A stretch of 53,513 bases of DNA. Origin: Candidatus Cryptobacteroides faecipullorum. Its GTDB lineage: Bacteria > Bacteroidota > Bacteroidia > Bacteroidales > UBA932. Each line of letters opens with the position of its first letter. The first letter of the stretch is position 1. The translations under genes were made by a program, and so were the position numbers. Positions 25,164 to 34,769 of this stretch are shown one piece after another. The stretch is taken from the NCBI GenBank assembly GCA_017694885.1, contig JADIMH010000056.1, positions 1 through 53,513 on the forward strand, given 5' to 3'. The notes beneath the pieces are model-generated. The model was not told the origin of the DNA. It made no database searches and was given only the letters and a program-made list of their open reading frames with translations.

Positions 25164-26003
25164 ATGAGAAAAACACCGATAGTCGCGCTTATATATGATT
25201 TCGACGGGACACTGTCTCCGGGAAACATGCAGGAATTCGGCTTCATCCAGGCCATAGGGAAAAGCCCTAAGGAGTTCTGGACAATGAGTGATGAAATAGC
25301 CAAAGGCCAGGACGCCAGCAACATACTAAGCTACATGAAGCTTATGTTCGATGAAGCAGCCAAGGCAGGCATCAGGCTGAAGCGTAGTAAATTCAAGAGT
25401 TTCGGGAAAAGCGTAGAACTGTTCGACGGCGTACGCGAATGGTTCAGTCTCATAAACCGCTACGGAAAAGAGCATGGAGTCACTGTCGAGCACTACATCA
25501 ATTCATCCGGTCTGGCAGAAATGATAGAAGGCACTCCCATCGCAAAAGAATTCAAAAGGATTTTCGCATGCTCTTTCCTTTATAATGAAAAAGGAGAAGC
25601 CGTCTGGCCAGGAGTCGCCGTCGACTATACGGCCAAGACCCAGTTCATATTCAAGATCAACAAGGGTATACTCAGCATACGCGACAACCAGCTGGTAAAT
25701 GAAAGCCAGCTGGAGGAAAACAAGCGCATCCCTTTCCCGCAAATGATATATTTCGGCGACGGGGAGACAGATGTTCCATGTATGAAAATAGTCAAGATGT
25801 TCGGGGGACACTCGATAGCGGTATACAATCCGGCAATTCCCGGAAAGAAACCCATCGCACAGAAACTGCTCAGACAGAAAAGAGTGAATTTCATCACTCC
25901 GGCATGCTATACGAAAGACAGCAGGGCATACAAAGTGGTCTGCGCCATCATAAACAAGATACGCGCAGACCATGAATTGAAAATGCTTGAAAATTTCAAA
26001 TAA
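25164..26003 (+). CDS. HAD-family phosphatase
   Basis: A 279-residue haloacid-dehalogenase-type hydrolase, likely cytoplasmic. Motif I is YDFDGTLSPG with nucleophile D12 and acid D14; motif II Ser is in INSSGLAEM; motif IV is YFGDGETDVPC. The pattern resembles phosphoserine-phosphatase-like HAD proteins with a helical cap (about 25-110). Substrate unknown. It ends 3 bp from the stop of purT on the other strand, with a small palindrome at its last codons. Confidence 0.85.
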   Translation: MRKTPIVALIYDFDGTLSPGNMQEFGFIQAIGKSPKEFWTMSDEIAKGQDASNILSYMKLMFDEAAKAGIRLKRSKFKSFGKSVELFDGVREWFSLINRYGKEHGVTVEHYINSSGLAEMIEGTPIAKEFKRIFACSFLYNEKGEAVWPGVAVDYTAKTQFIFKINKGILSIRDNQLVNESQLEENKRIPFPQMIYFGDGETDVPCMKIVKMFGGHSIAVYNPAIPGKKPIAQKLLRQKRVNFITPACYTKDSRAYKVVCAIINKIRADHELKMLENFK

Positions 26004-26006
26004 GGA

Positions 26007-27191
26007 TCAATATACCTTCACCTGAAGCTTTGCATACGCCCGTCCGGCTTTCTCGCGGGCTTCTTCGACAGTATCTGCAGTGGCAAGGATGACTCCGAGA
26101 CGGCGGTGCCCTGCGATTTCAGGCTTGCCGAAGATACGGATCTGCACTCCCGGCTCTTCCAGGACCTTATCCAGATTGCAGAATTCATACTCGCGTGTGT
26201 TTCCTTCCACTACGACAGCCTTCGAAGCTGACGGTCCGAAAAAACGGACCTCAGGTATCGGGAGGCCGAGGACGGCACGCGCATGGAGAGCGAACTCGGA
26301 AAGATCCTGCGATATCATGGTCACCATTCCCGTATCGTGAGGCCTCGGCGAAACTTCGCTGAAAATCACTTCTTCACCTTTGACGAATAGTTCTACTCCG
26401 AAAATCCCGTATCCTCCGAGGGCCTCTGTAATTTCCCTGGCTATATGCTCGGCCTTGCGCACAGCCTCTTCAGGCATCGCCTGAGGTTGCCAGGACTCGC
26501 GGTAGTCCCCGTCTACCTGATGATGGCCTATAGGCTTGAGGAAAGTGGTGCCTGCTGAATGCCTTACTGTCAAAAGAGTGATTTCATAGTCAAAATCCAC
26601 GAAACCTTCGACTATGACCTTGCCGCTTCCTGCGCGCCCTCCCTCCTGGGAAATATGCCATGCGTTGTCAACATCGGCTTCAGAGCATATCACGCTCTGC
26701 CCGTGGCCGGAAGAACTCATCACAGGCTTAACCACACAAGGCATGCCTATCTCCCTGACAGCCGACTCGAATTCCTCCCGGTCCGATGCGAACCTGTACG
26801 GAGAAGTCGGCAGCCCCAGTGTTTCCGCAGCCAACCGCCTGATTCCCTCCCTGTTCATGGTCAGGCGTGCAGCCTTGGCGGTAGGAACTACATGATAGCC
26901 TTCGTTCTCCATCTCCACGAGAGTATCTGTCGCGATAGCCTCTATCTCCGGGATTATTACATCGGGCCTCTCCTGCTCGATAACCTCGCGCAGGGCCTTC
27001 CCGTCAAGCATCGGGATGACATGGAAGGAATTGGCTACCTGCATGGCAGGCGCACCTTCATATTTGTCTACTGCAACTACTTGTACTCCGTACCGCTGCA
27101 GTTCTATGGCGACCTCTTTTCCCAGCTCTCCCGAACCGCACAAGAGGGCTTTCTTACCATACTTGGTAAATGTAGTTCCGATATTGACCAT
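26007..27191 (-). CDS. purT: Formate-dependent phosphoribosylglycinamide formyltransferase
   Basis: PurT makes formyl-GAR from GAR, formate and ATP in purine synthesis, without folate. At 394 residues it is full length, an ATP-grasp enzyme: N-terminal [15 protein letters not shown] loop, [10 protein letters not shown] phosphate loop, and metal-site segments [23 protein letters not shown] (as VELFVKG and [11 protein letters not shown]). It is the last gene of the run aguA - aguB - purT, starting 11 bp behind aguB. purC is also in the window, at 37833, but separate. Confidence 0.97.
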   Translation of the reverse strand: MVNIGTTFTKYGKKALLCGSGELGKEVAIELQRYGVQVVAVDKYEGAPAMQVANSFHVIPMLDGKALREVIEQERPDVIIPEIEAIATDTLVEMENEGYHVVPTAKAARLTMNREGIRRLAAETLGLPTSPYRFASDREEFESAVREIGMPCVVKPVMSSSGHGQSVICSEADVDNAWHISQEGGRAGSGKVIVEGFVDFDYEITLLTVRHSAGTTFLKPIGHHQVDGDYRESWQPQAMPEEAVRKAEHIAREITEALGGYGIFGVELFVKGEEVIFSEVSPRPHDTGMVTMISQDLSEFALHARAVLGLPIPEVRFFGPSASKAVVVEGNTREYEFCNLDKVLEEPGVQIRIFGKPEIAGHRRLGVILATADTVEEAREKAGRAYAKLQVKVY

Positions 27192-27202
27192 AATATTATA
27201 AT

Positions 27203-28090
27203 TTATTTACCGTATCTTTTCAATATATCTCCGAATGCATCGATACGCCTGTCCCTGAAGAAAGGCCATCCGCGCCTTACATATTCGGTCCGGCCAAGGT
27301 CGATATCCACGACCTTAACGCCTTCCTCGTCTTTCCCGAACTCCGCAAGAATTTCGCCCTGCGGACCTGTCGCGAAAGAATGTCCCCAGAACTGCAGTCC
27401 GACGGTATTCCCTGAAGGATCGTCCTCATGCCCTGTCCTGTTGACAGTCACTACCGGCAGTCCGTTGGCCACCGCATGTCCTCTCTGAACCAGCTGCCAT
27501 GCACCGCACTGGACTTTCTGCTCTTCCTCCGGATCAGTCCCGACCCCGCCTATGGCAGTAGGGTAAATGAGAATCTGCGCACCGTTCAGGGCCATTATCC
27601 TGGCTGCCTCCGGATACCACTGGTCCCAGCAGACAAGCACGCCGAGCGTTCCGACAGAAGTCTCTATCGGCTTGAAGCCCAAGTCTCCCGGAGTGAAATA
27701 GAACTTCTCGTAGTAGCACGGGTCGTCAGGAATATGCATTTTTCTGTATTTACCGGCTATGGAACCGTCTTTTTCGATGACAACAGCCGTATTGTGATAT
27801 ATCCCTGCCGTCCTGCGCTCGAAGAGGGAAAGGACCAGTACAATGCCGAGTTCCTTTGCCAGGGCGCCGTAAGTTTCCGTAGAAGGACCTGGTATCGGTT
27901 CAGCAAGGTCACAGAGAGAGGCATCTTCGGTCTGGCAGAAATATACGGAGTTATGAAGTTCCTGAAGTACGACAAGCTGCGCACCCAACCGCGCACATTC
28001 ACGTATGTTGCCCTTCAGTTTTTCGATATTCGCAGCGATATCCGTCCCGCAGGACTGCTGCACCATTCCGACTTTCAGTATCTTGTCCAT
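27203..28090 (-). CDS. aguB: N-carbamoylputrescine amidase
   Basis: A carbon-nitrogen hydrolase of 295 residues that turns N-carbamoylputrescine into putrescine, CO2 and ammonia. The Glu-Lys-Cys triad is visible: E44 in LQELHN, Lys in [10 protein letters not shown], Cys in [10 protein letters not shown]. The [11 protein letters not shown] end is typical for this subfamily. I start it at [10 protein letters not shown] (ATG 28090); the frame continues 75 bp upstream without family sequence. It follows aguA by 31 bp, which confirms the pathway. Confidence 0.95.
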   Translation of the reverse strand: MDKILKVGMVQQSCGTDIAANIEKLKGNIRECARLGAQLVVLQELHNSVYFCQTEDASLCDLAEPIPGPSTETYGALAKELGIVLVLSLFERRTAGIYHNTAVVIEKDGSIAGKYRKMHIPDDPCYYEKFYFTPGDLGFKPIETSVGTLGVLVCWDQWYPEAARIMALNGAQILIYPTAIGGVGTDPEEEQKVQCGAWQLVQRGHAVANGLPVVTVNRTGHEDDPSGNTVGLQFWGHSFATGPQGEILAEFGKDEEGVKVVDIDLGRTEYVRRGWPFFRDRRIDAFGDILKRYGK

Positions 28091-28121
28091 ATTCTTAATT
28101 CTGTTATTGATGACTATTCTC

Positions 28122-29186
28122 TTACAACGTCCGGAGGAAGCCTTTAGGATACTGCATCGTAACACAATGCAAAGCCCCGTGTCCCGAAAGCAGCGCCCTG
28201 CAGTCTATCACTGTCACCTCCCTGTCCGGGAAAACTTCCTGAAGTGTTTTCCGAGCTGTTTCATCTTTTGGGGATCCTGTTCCCGGGACGAGGACGGCTC
28301 CGTTGATTATCAGGAAATTGGCATATGTTGCAGGAAGTCTGTAACCATCCAGATAAATCGGATCGGCAAAAGGAAGCGGCACGAGCCTGTAAGGTTTTCC
28401 TTCAGGAGTCCTGAAACTCTGGAGCTGGAGCATCATGGATGAAAACTCCTCGTACTGCGGATCGTTTATATCTTCGCACGAAACATATGCAATCGTATCC
28501 GGAGAACAGAACCTGGCCAGAGTATCCACATGACTGTCCGTGTCGTCTCCCGCTATATGGCCGAAATCCAGCCAGAGCACACGGTCCAGTCCGAATGCGG
28601 TCTTCAACTCGTTTTCTATCTCATTCTTGTCCAGATACTCGTTCCTGTTCATCGAGCACAGGCATTCGGTAGTGGTAAGCAGCGTACCTTGTCCGTCAGA
28701 ATCTATGCTTCCGCCTTCAAGGACAAACGGACGCATGTCCACGCCGAGGACATCGTCTTCAAAGGCTCCGTCGCTGAAGATCGTCTTGGTTATCTGGTTG
28801 TCATAATTGGATGCGAACTTCAGCCCCCATCCGTTGAAAACAAAATCGAATACGTATTTTTCACCCTTTTCGCCAAAGACCGAAACGGCCCCGTGGTCCC
28901 TCGCCCACGTATCGTTCAGGTCGGACTGATGGAACATTATCTTGTCCATATCGATGGAAATGCCTTTCTTCTCCGCAATCCCGGCAATATCGGACTTCGC
29001 CTCCTCGATATCCCTGGCAACTATCATAAGAGGTTCGAACCTTAATATATTGTATGCGATATCGACATAACATTCAAGTACCTTGTCGAGCTGATACCAT
29101 TCCGTATCGCTGTGCGGCCATGTCAACTGCACACCGCTCTGTTCCTCCCACTCTGCCGGGAGCCGGCGTTTACCTGTTCCTGCCAT
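28122..29186 (-). CDS. aguA: Agmatine deiminase
   Basis: A 354-residue enzyme of the peptidylarginine-deiminase-like family; it hydrolyses agmatine to N-carbamoylputrescine and ammonia. Conserved parts: LTWPHSDTEW near the N-terminus, DLNDTWARDHGAV, LEGGSIDSDGQGTLLTT, the GDDTDSHVDTLARF segment and the C-terminal GHGALHC, whose Cys is the nucleophile. First gene of the aguA-aguB-purT run; likely promoter at 29361. Confidence 0.96.
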   Translation of the reverse strand: MAGTGKRRLPAEWEEQSGVQLTWPHSDTEWYQLDKVLECYVDIAYNILRFEPLMIVARDIEEAKSDIAGIAEKKGISIDMDKIMFHQSDLNDTWARDHGAVSVFGEKGEKYVFDFVFNGWGLKFASNYDNQITKTIFSDGAFEDDVLGVDMRPFVLEGGSIDSDGQGTLLTTTECLCSMNRNEYLDKNEIENELKTAFGLDRVLWLDFGHIAGDDTDSHVDTLARFCSPDTIAYVSCEDINDPQYEEFSSMMLQLQSFRTPEGKPYRLVPLPFADPIYLDGYRLPATYANFLIINGAVLVPGTGSPKDETARKTLQEVFPDREVTVIDCRALLSGHGALHCVTMQYPKGFLRTL

Positions 29187-29360
29187 ATGTTGTATATTTT
29201 ATTGTTGTCATTCATAATTATGGTCATTCCGGACCTGATCCGAATCAGAGGATAGCCCCGGATCCTGCACCAAGTTCAGGATGACCATTTGCAGACTGTC
29301 CTTACGGACCGCCGAAATAGCTGCGGCCATACATAGGTAAAGCATTTCGCGGCCGCTGTG

Positions 29361-29368
29361 CAAATATA
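29361..29368 (-). promoter_or_regulatory. Probable aguA promoter
   Basis: CAAATATA on plus is TATATTTG on minus. It implies a leader of about 170 nt, in which I see no further feature. Confidence 0.5.
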
Positions 29369-29412
29369 GTCTTTTTTGGAAAGCGTTTTGCCTTTCTATA
29401 TGAATTTTAAAT

Positions 29413-29420
29413 TATCTTTG
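29413..29420 (+). promoter_or_regulatory. Promoter of the C1 peptidase gene
   Basis: TATCTTTG, a perfect -7 box, 22 bp before the chosen ATG at 29442. It also excludes the upstream ATG at 29376 as start. Confidence 0.7.
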
Positions 29421-29441
29421 GGCGATTTTATCGACACTATA

Positions 29442-30827
29442 ATGAAAAAGACACTCGCCACCATTGTCATGGCCGGAGCCATGGTATTCGGGCTGAACGC
29501 CCAGGAAATCGGAAATGATGAACTTACACAGATACGCGGCTCGTTCTCCCATTCCAGGGACGACATGGCACGGATGAATGCTATTTCAGGGAACTACGAC
29601 CTCAGGAAACTGGCCGTAAACCGGGAACGGCAGGGAAAGACAGACCATTTCTTCAAATACAGGGTCAAAGTCAGCGGAATAACGGACCAGCAGCAGTCCG
29701 GACGATGCTGGATGTTCACATCAATGAACGTTCTCAGACCGTCCGTAATGGAAAAGTTCAATATCAGCGGATTCGATTTCTCACACAACTACTGCTACTT
29801 CTGGGACCTGTTCGAAAAGAGCAACCTGTTTTTGGAAAATGTCATCAGGACGGCGGAACGCGACATCATCCTCGACAGGGATGTCGCATGGTTTTTCCAG
29901 AATCCGGTAAATGACGGCGGCGTATGGAACAGTTTTCTCAACATCGCCGAAAAATACGGTGTAGTACCCGCTTCGGCAATGCCGGAAACGGCACATTCGA
30001 ACCGCACCTCCTATCTAACAAGTTTTCTGAACGAGTATCTCAGAAAGGAGGGATACGCACTGCGGGAAATGATTTCAGACGGAGCTTCGGAAAAGAAGAC
30101 CCGGAAATACAAACTGCAGGCAATGAAAGGAGTCTACCGCATGCTCGTTCTGTTTCTCGGCGAACCTCCGGTCGAGTTCACATGGAGATACGAAACCGAA
30201 AACGGGGAAATCAAGACCCTGACTTCCACTCCTGCGGACTTCTACAGGAGCATAGTGCCGGCAGACTACGGAAGCGACAGCTATATAATGGTAATGCATG
30301 ATCCCACAAGGCCGTATTACCAGGTATATGAAATAGACAACTACAGAAATACCTATGAAGGAGTGAACTGGAAATACCTGAACCTGCCCCTGGATGAGAT
30401 AAAGGCTTCGGCAATGGCTTCCATAAAAGCCGGTGAAGCACTTTACGCATCCTGCGACATAAGCCTCTATTACAAGAGCGACGAAGGCATAGCGGACATG
30501 GACATCTATGATTTCGGGTCCCTTATGGGGATGGACTTTGAAATCCATGACAAGGCGGCCCGCATCATGACACGCCAGAGCGGTTCCGCCCATGCCATGA
30601 CGCTTATAGCAGTAGATACCGATGAAAACGACAGGCCGGTAAAATGGCAGTTCGAAAACAGCTGGGGACCCGATGCAGGCCATAACGGCTACTACACCTT
30701 CACAGACGAATGGTTTGACGAATACATGTTCAGGATGGTCATAAGGAAAGATTACCTGAGCGGAAAGGCAGTGGAAGCCCTCTCGGGAGAAGCCGATATG
30801 CTTCCGGCCTGGGACTACATGTTCTGA
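29442..30827 (+). CDS. Secreted C1-family (aminopeptidase C-like) peptidase
   Basis: A 461-residue bleomycin-hydrolase-type cysteine peptidase, but with a signal peptide (MKKTLATIVMAGAMVFGLNA), so it acts in the periplasm. Catalytic C89 is in QQQSGRCWMFTS, His in SGSAHAMTLI, Asn in QFENSWG. Family members trim N-terminal residues from peptides, often as hexamers. I start at ATG 29442 because the promoter box lies just upstream and the signal peptide begins there. Monocistronic, upstream of grpE. Periplasmic forms are common in Bacteroidales. Confidence 0.92.
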   Translation: MKKTLATIVMAGAMVFGLNAQEIGNDELTQIRGSFSHSRDDMARMNAISGNYDLRKLAVNRERQGKTDHFFKYRVKVSGITDQQQSGRCWMFTSMNVLRPSVMEKFNISGFDFSHNYCYFWDLFEKSNLFLENVIRTAERDIILDRDVAWFFQNPVNDGGVWNSFLNIAEKYGVVPASAMPETAHSNRTSYLTSFLNEYLRKEGYALREMISDGASEKKTRKYKLQAMKGVYRMLVLFLGEPPVEFTWRYETENGEIKTLTSTPADFYRSIVPADYGSDSYIMVMHDPTRPYYQVYEIDNYRNTYEGVNWKYLNLPLDEIKASAMASIKAGEALYASCDISLYYKSDEGIADMDIYDFGSLMGMDFEIHDKAARIMTRQSGSAHAMTLIAVDTDENDRPVKWQFENSWGPDAGHNGYYTFTDEWFDEYMFRMVIRKDYLSGKAVEALSGEADMLPAWDYMF

Positions 30828-30979
30828 TTCCGGTCCGGATACCCCTCTTCACGACTGCCAATCTGTCAGTCGGAATGGCATGGCAGATAATTTGTTTCGT
30901 ATCGGCCGACATTCATGTGTCCGGCTCATGCCGCAGACATGGATGCACATTTAAAAATCAGAATAAAATACAAACAGAT

Positions 30980-31597
30980 ATGACACAGGAAAACAAGGAA
31001 GGAAAAACAGTACAGGAAGAAACTGCCGCACAGGAACCTGAAACGGCAAAGGCTTCTGAAAAGGATGCTTCCAAAGAGCTGAAGAAGGAGATGAAAAAAG
31101 AGGAGAAAGAGCTCAAGAAAGAAAAGGACAGGATAGAAGATCTGGAAAAACAGGTTAAGGAGCTGTCCGACAAGGTAGCGAAAGAAAAGGATGACTATAT
31201 AAGGCTGATGGCAGAATTCGACAACTTCCGTCGGAGGACTTCTCAGGAAAAGCTGGATCTGGTCAGCGTAGCTTCCGAAGACACCATCAAAGGACTGCTG
31301 CCCATTCTCGATGACTGCGAAAGGGCTATAGCGGCATTGAAGGACTCTACGGACAGTACGGCTGCAAAGGAGGGTACAGAGCTGATTTACAACAAGCTTA
31401 CAGTTTATCTGAAAGGCAAGGGTCTCTCCCCTATCGAGGCGAAGGGTCAGGTTTTCGACACAGACGTACATGAGGCAGTGGCACAGATGCCGGTCCAGGA
31501 GGATGACAAGAAAGGGAAAGTGTTCGACGTCGTGCAGACCGGTTACACTCTGAACGGGAAAGTGATCAGGTTTGCAAAAGTAGTTGTGGGAATCTGA
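30980..31597 (+). CDS. grpE: Nucleotide exchange factor GrpE
   Basis: Releases ADP from DnaK in the heat-shock cycle. 205 residues from ATG 30980; the frame extends further up but that part is not conserved. A long, highly charged Lys/Glu coiled coil (about 25-75) precedes the conserved AEFDNFRRRTSQEK region and the beta-wing with GYTLNGKVIRFAKVVV. It is followed by dnaJ after 18 bp, the usual pair. A long open frame on the opposite strand across grpE and dnaJ is a by-product of composition. Confidence 0.96.
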   Translation: MTQENKEGKTVQEETAAQEPETAKASEKDASKELKKEMKKEEKELKKEKDRIEDLEKQVKELSDKVAKEKDDYIRLMAEFDNFRRRTSQEKLDLVSVASEDTIKGLLPILDDCERAIAALKDSTDSTAAKEGTELIYNKLTVYLKGKGLSPIEAKGQVFDTDVHEAVAQMPVQEDDKKGKVFDVVQTGYTLNGKVIRFAKVVVGI

Positions 31598-31615
31598 TCG
31601 GCCGGGAGGTAGAAT

Positions 31616-32785
31616 ATGGCAGAAAAAAGAGATTACTATGAGGTACTTGGCGTGAACAAGAACGCCACCCTCGATGAAATAAAGAAGGCCTACAGACAGC
31701 TGGCCATAAAATACCATCCGGACAAGAATCCGGGCAACAAGGAAGCCGAAGAAAAATTCAAGGAAGCCGCAGAAGCCTATTCTGTCCTGAGCGACAAGGA
31801 TAAAAGGGCAAAATACGACCAGTTCGGACACGCCGGACTGGGAGGGCAGCCGGGTCCGGACTTCAGCGGCGGGTTCGGAGACCTGAACGATATCCTGAAC
31901 AACCTCTTCGGAGGAGGATTCGGAGGGTTCAGCGGCGGATTCGGAGGATTCGGCGGGTTCGGAGGAGGAAGATCCCAAGGCCCCCAGCAGAAAGTATACA
32001 GAGGGCGTGATATCCGGGTAAGGGTAAGACTTACTCTCGAAGAGATAGCAAAAGGAGTAGAAAAGGAAATATCCGTCGAAAAGAATGTGCCGTGCCCGGA
32101 CTGCAACGGCAAAGGAGCCAAAAACAGTTCCGACATCAAGACCTGTCCGGCCTGCGGAGGTACAGGTCAGATAAAAAGGGTTGCCAACAGCATTTTCGGA
32201 CAGACCATAAGCTACTCTACCTGCCAGCAGTGCGGCGGTGAAGGAAAGATAGTGACCAATCCGTGCCACACTTGCAGCGGCACCGGACTGGTAAGGAAGA
32301 AATCCACTGTAAAAGTCAAGATACCTGCAGGTGTCGAAAACGGAATGCAGTTGACCATCAGGGGTGAAGGCCATTGCGCAAAGAACAATGGAATAAACGG
32401 CGACCTTCTCGTCCTCATAGAAGAAGTCGAGCATCCTAACCTCAAGAGGGACGGAAACAACCTTCATTACACCAAGGTCATATCCGTCATGGACGCCATT
32501 CTGGGAGCAGAGACTGAAATACCATGCCTTGACGGGCCGTACAGGATCAAGATCGAACCCGGCACACAGTCGGGTACCGTAGTAAGACTCAGAGGGAAAG
32601 GACTTCCGTCTGTAAACAGTTATGGTACCGGCGACCTGTATGTAAAACTGATTGTCATGATACCCAAGAAGCTCACCAAGAGCGAAAGAGACCTGTTTGA
32701 AAGCATCAGGAACAACCCGTCCTTCACAGCCGCCCCGACCAAGGAAGACAAAAGTTTCTTCGACAGGCTGAGAGATATGTTTTAA
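31616..32785 (+). CDS. dnaJ: Chaperone DnaJ
   Basis: A complete type I Hsp40, 389 residues. J-domain with H34-P35-D36, a Gly/Phe-rich linker (about 75-125), four zinc motifs ([32 protein letters not shown]) and the substrate-binding C-terminal domains. It stimulates DnaK ATPase and delivers clients. Cotranscribed with grpE. Confidence 0.98.
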   Translation: MAEKRDYYEVLGVNKNATLDEIKKAYRQLAIKYHPDKNPGNKEAEEKFKEAAEAYSVLSDKDKRAKYDQFGHAGLGGQPGPDFSGGFGDLNDILNNLFGGGFGGFSGGFGGFGGFGGGRSQGPQQKVYRGRDIRVRVRLTLEEIAKGVEKEISVEKNVPCPDCNGKGAKNSSDIKTCPACGGTGQIKRVANSIFGQTISYSTCQQCGGEGKIVTNPCHTCSGTGLVRKKSTVKVKIPAGVENGMQLTIRGEGHCAKNNGINGDLLVLIEEVEHPNLKRDGNNLHYTKVISVMDAILGAETEIPCLDGPYRIKIEPGTQSGTVVRLRGKGLPSVNSYGTGDLYVKLIVMIPKKLTKSERDLFESIRNNPSFTAAPTKEDKSFFDRLRDMF

Positions 32786-32801
32786 AGATTATTAAAAATA
32801 A

Positions 32802-32832
32802 TTTGCATAAATAATTTTTATTAGTACCTTTG
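32802..32832 (+). promoter_or_regulatory. rplS promoter
   Basis: TTTG (32802-32805), 19-bp spacer, TACCTTTG (32825-32832), then GCAG: the textbook Bacteroidota promoter. The leader to the rplS ATG is about 70 nt. Confidence 0.9.
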
Positions 32833-32909
32833 CAGTCCCAAAATAAAAGCAACCTCTTGCGTTGGGGTTCAGGATATGCGTAACGTTGCCATTTAAAACT
32901 GTATAAGAC

Positions 32910-33290
32910 ATGGATTTGATTAAAGTTGTTGATGACGCTTTTGCAAATGCGAAAGTTTCAGAATATCCTAAGTTCAAGGCAGGTGACACAATCACTGTAA
33001 CTTACAGGATCAAAGAGGGAGATAAAGAGAGACTCCAGAAATTCAAAGGCGTGGTGATCCAGCTCAGAGGCGCTTCTCCAGCCACCAAGACTTTCACAGT
33101 ACGCAAGATCTCAAACGGTATTGGCGTAGAAAGGATTTTCCCTTTCTCTTCACCGTTCATCGATGCGATCGAACTGAACAAAGTCGGTAAGGTACGCAGG
33201 GCAAGAATTTTCTATCTGAGAAACCTCTCCGGTAAGAAGGCACGGATCAAAGAGAAGAAGATGAACCTCGTAAAAGAGGAAAATGCATAA
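32910..33290 (+). CDS. rplS: 50S ribosomal protein L19
   Basis: A 126-residue L19 of the large subunit, at the 30S-50S interface. Typical core: [53 protein letters not shown] and [22 protein letters not shown], all intact (each given here as a short part of one continuous domain). Strong promoter upstream; tRNA-Arg follows 32 bp later, probably on the same transcript. Confidence 0.98.
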   Translation: MDLIKVVDDAFANAKVSEYPKFKAGDTITVTYRIKEGDKERLQKFKGVVIQLRGASPATKTFTVRKISNGIGVERIFPFSSPFIDAIELNKVGKVRRARIFYLRNLSGKKARIKEKKMNLVKEENA

Positions 33291-33298
33291 ATGAATAT

Positions 33299-33316
33299 CA
33301 GACCGAAATCGGTCTG
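33299..33316 (+). repeat. Hairpin between rplS and tRNA-Arg
   Basis: CAGACC (33299-33304) and GGTCTG (33311-33316) with further pairing inward. No U-tract; it may separate the mRNA from the tRNA by processing. Confidence 0.45.
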
Positions 33317-33322
33317 AGAATC

Positions 33323-33396
33323 GGCCCCTTAGCTCAACTGAATAGAGCATTTGACTACGGATCAAAAGGTTACAGGTTTGAATCCTGTAGGGGTCA
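33323..33396 (+). tRNA. tRNA-Arg (anticodon ACG)
   Basis: Full cloverleaf of 74 nt. Acceptor GGCCCCT with AGGGGTC, D-stem GCTC/GAGC, anticodon stem TTTGA/TCAAA with loop CTACGGA giving ACG, T-stem ACAGG/CCTGT, discriminator A; CCA is not encoded. The loop bases G19 and C56 are replaced by A and T, which still pair. The ACG anticodon needs A34-to-I editing by TadA to read CGC. Confidence 0.93.
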
Positions 33397-33404
33397 CAAA
33401 AAGG

Positions 33405-33449
33405 AAAAGCTTAAATTGGTGATTTTGCCGATTTAAGCTTTTTCTTTTT
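33405..33449. terminator. Bidirectional terminator between tRNA-Arg and umuC
   Basis: GCTTAAAT (33409-33416) pairs with ATTTAAGC (33431-33438); TTTTTCTTTTT follows on plus and a T-rich run on minus, so it can end both tRNA-Arg and umuC transcripts. Confidence 0.85.
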
Positions 33450-33488
33450 GGCAACATTACCTTATTTCCGAACCGGCCGACACAGCGG

Positions 33489-34751
33489 TCAATGTATTTC
33501 AATGATATCATCCAGAGAAGTAGAATAACGCCGGGACCGGTAGTCGCTGCGTATACCGTCCGCATAGAGTGCATCACGCTGGGTAGCCAGGCGGACAAGA
33601 TTCTTTTCGCGGCCGTTGATGGCATCCATTATATGTGAAATCCGGTCATTTTTCTGACGGACAGACAGATCATAGCCGAAAATAGGAATCTGGACAGAAT
33701 CCTCGTCTACGATATCATCGACGATAACACCTGCCTTCTTATACAGGAAACCAGGCCTGTAAATATCGTGTAAAAGTGAAATGGCGGCAGATACTATCTC
33801 CTGCGTACTGCTGACGGCCACCGGAAGACGCATAGACCGCATCGGACAATATTGGCCCAGATCCTCACGGAACCTGTTGGTATGCAGGAAGACAGAGATC
33901 TGGCTCGCTGCAGTATGTTCCTTCCTGAGTTTTTGGGCGCATTTGGCGGCGAAATCCGAAACTTGGGCCGAAAGCTGCCCCTCATCCGTAATCATTTCCG
34001 CGAATGATCTGGAAGTACATATCGACTTGCGCTTGTCAGGACGTTCTTCCTCCACGCATACATGCCCCTGCAGCTCAAGCCAGGTCCTCTCCCCATGCAA
34101 CATGAAATGCTTCTTAACCCAATCGGCAGGTCTGGCCGTAAAATCGAGTGCCGTACGGATACCCATGGATTCCATCCTGACAGAAAGCCTGCGCCCTATT
34201 CCCCAGACTTCGCGGACAGGAGTAAGGGACAGCGCCTTGATACGCTTTTCTTCGGTTTCCATCATACACAGGCCGTTATATCCTTTGTATGTCTTGGCAA
34301 AATGGCTGGCTATCTTGGCCAGAGTCTTTGTAGGAGCGACCCCTATGCTTACCGGAATACCGACCCACTTGCGGATCTTGTATATGAGATCGCGGCACAG
34401 CCGTGGTATGTTTTCCGGTGCAATTCCGTCAAGCACCAGAAACGCCTCGTCGATCGAATAGATCTCTATTTTGGGAACGGTATCCGACAGTATGGACATT
34501 ACACGGGCAGACAGGTCTCCGTAGAGAGTATAATTGGACGAACAGGCTATCAGCTCTCCTCTTTCGACCAGATGCCTGACCTGATAGAACGGCGTACACA
34601 TCTTTATTCCCATAGCCTTGCTTTCATTGCTTCGCGCCACTACGCATCCGTCATTGTTGGAAAGCACCACAACAGCTTTCCCTTCAAGCTGGGGCTGAAA
34701 GACCCGCTCGCAGGAAACGAAGAAATTGTTGCAGTCGACCAGTGCGTACAT
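33489..34751 (-). CDS. umuC: Translesion DNA polymerase V catalytic subunit
   Basis: A Y-family polymerase of 420 residues. The palm carries metal-ligand motifs DCNNFFVSCERVF (D7) and IYSIDEAFLVLDG, then the helix-hairpin-helix region SLTPVREVWGIGRR, the little finger, and a C-terminal UmuC-type tail. It copies damaged DNA with UmuD. It starts 18 bp after umuD and is cotranscribed. No truncation. Confidence 0.95.
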   Translation of the reverse strand: MYALVDCNNFFVSCERVFQPQLEGKAVVVLSNNDGCVVARSNESKAMGIKMCTPFYQVRHLVERGELIACSSNYTLYGDLSARVMSILSDTVPKIEIYSIDEAFLVLDGIAPENIPRLCRDLIYKIRKWVGIPVSIGVAPTKTLAKIASHFAKTYKGYNGLCMMETEEKRIKALSLTPVREVWGIGRRLSVRMESMGIRTALDFTARPADWVKKHFMLHGERTWLELQGHVCVEEERPDKRKSICTSRSFAEMITDEGQLSAQVSDFAAKCAQKLRKEHTAASQISVFLHTNRFREDLGQYCPMRSMRLPVAVSSTQEIVSAAISLLHDIYRPGFLYKKAGVIVDDIVDEDSVQIPIFGYDLSVRQKNDRISHIMDAINGREKNLVRLATQRDALYADGIRSDYRSRRYSTSLDDIIEIH

Positions 34752-34769
34752 TGTCTCGGAAAAACGAAG

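Noticed and set aside
29219..29285. A possible interspersed repeat between aguA and the C1 peptidase gene
   Set aside because: The composition looks repeat-like (GGACCTGATCCGAATCAG), but no second copy was found in this window.
30926..32467. A 513-codon open frame antisense to grpE and dnaJ
   Set aside because: The sense strand holds two certain genes; the antisense translation is Phe/Leu/Cys-rich without any domain and arises from their Lys/Glu/Gly-rich codons.
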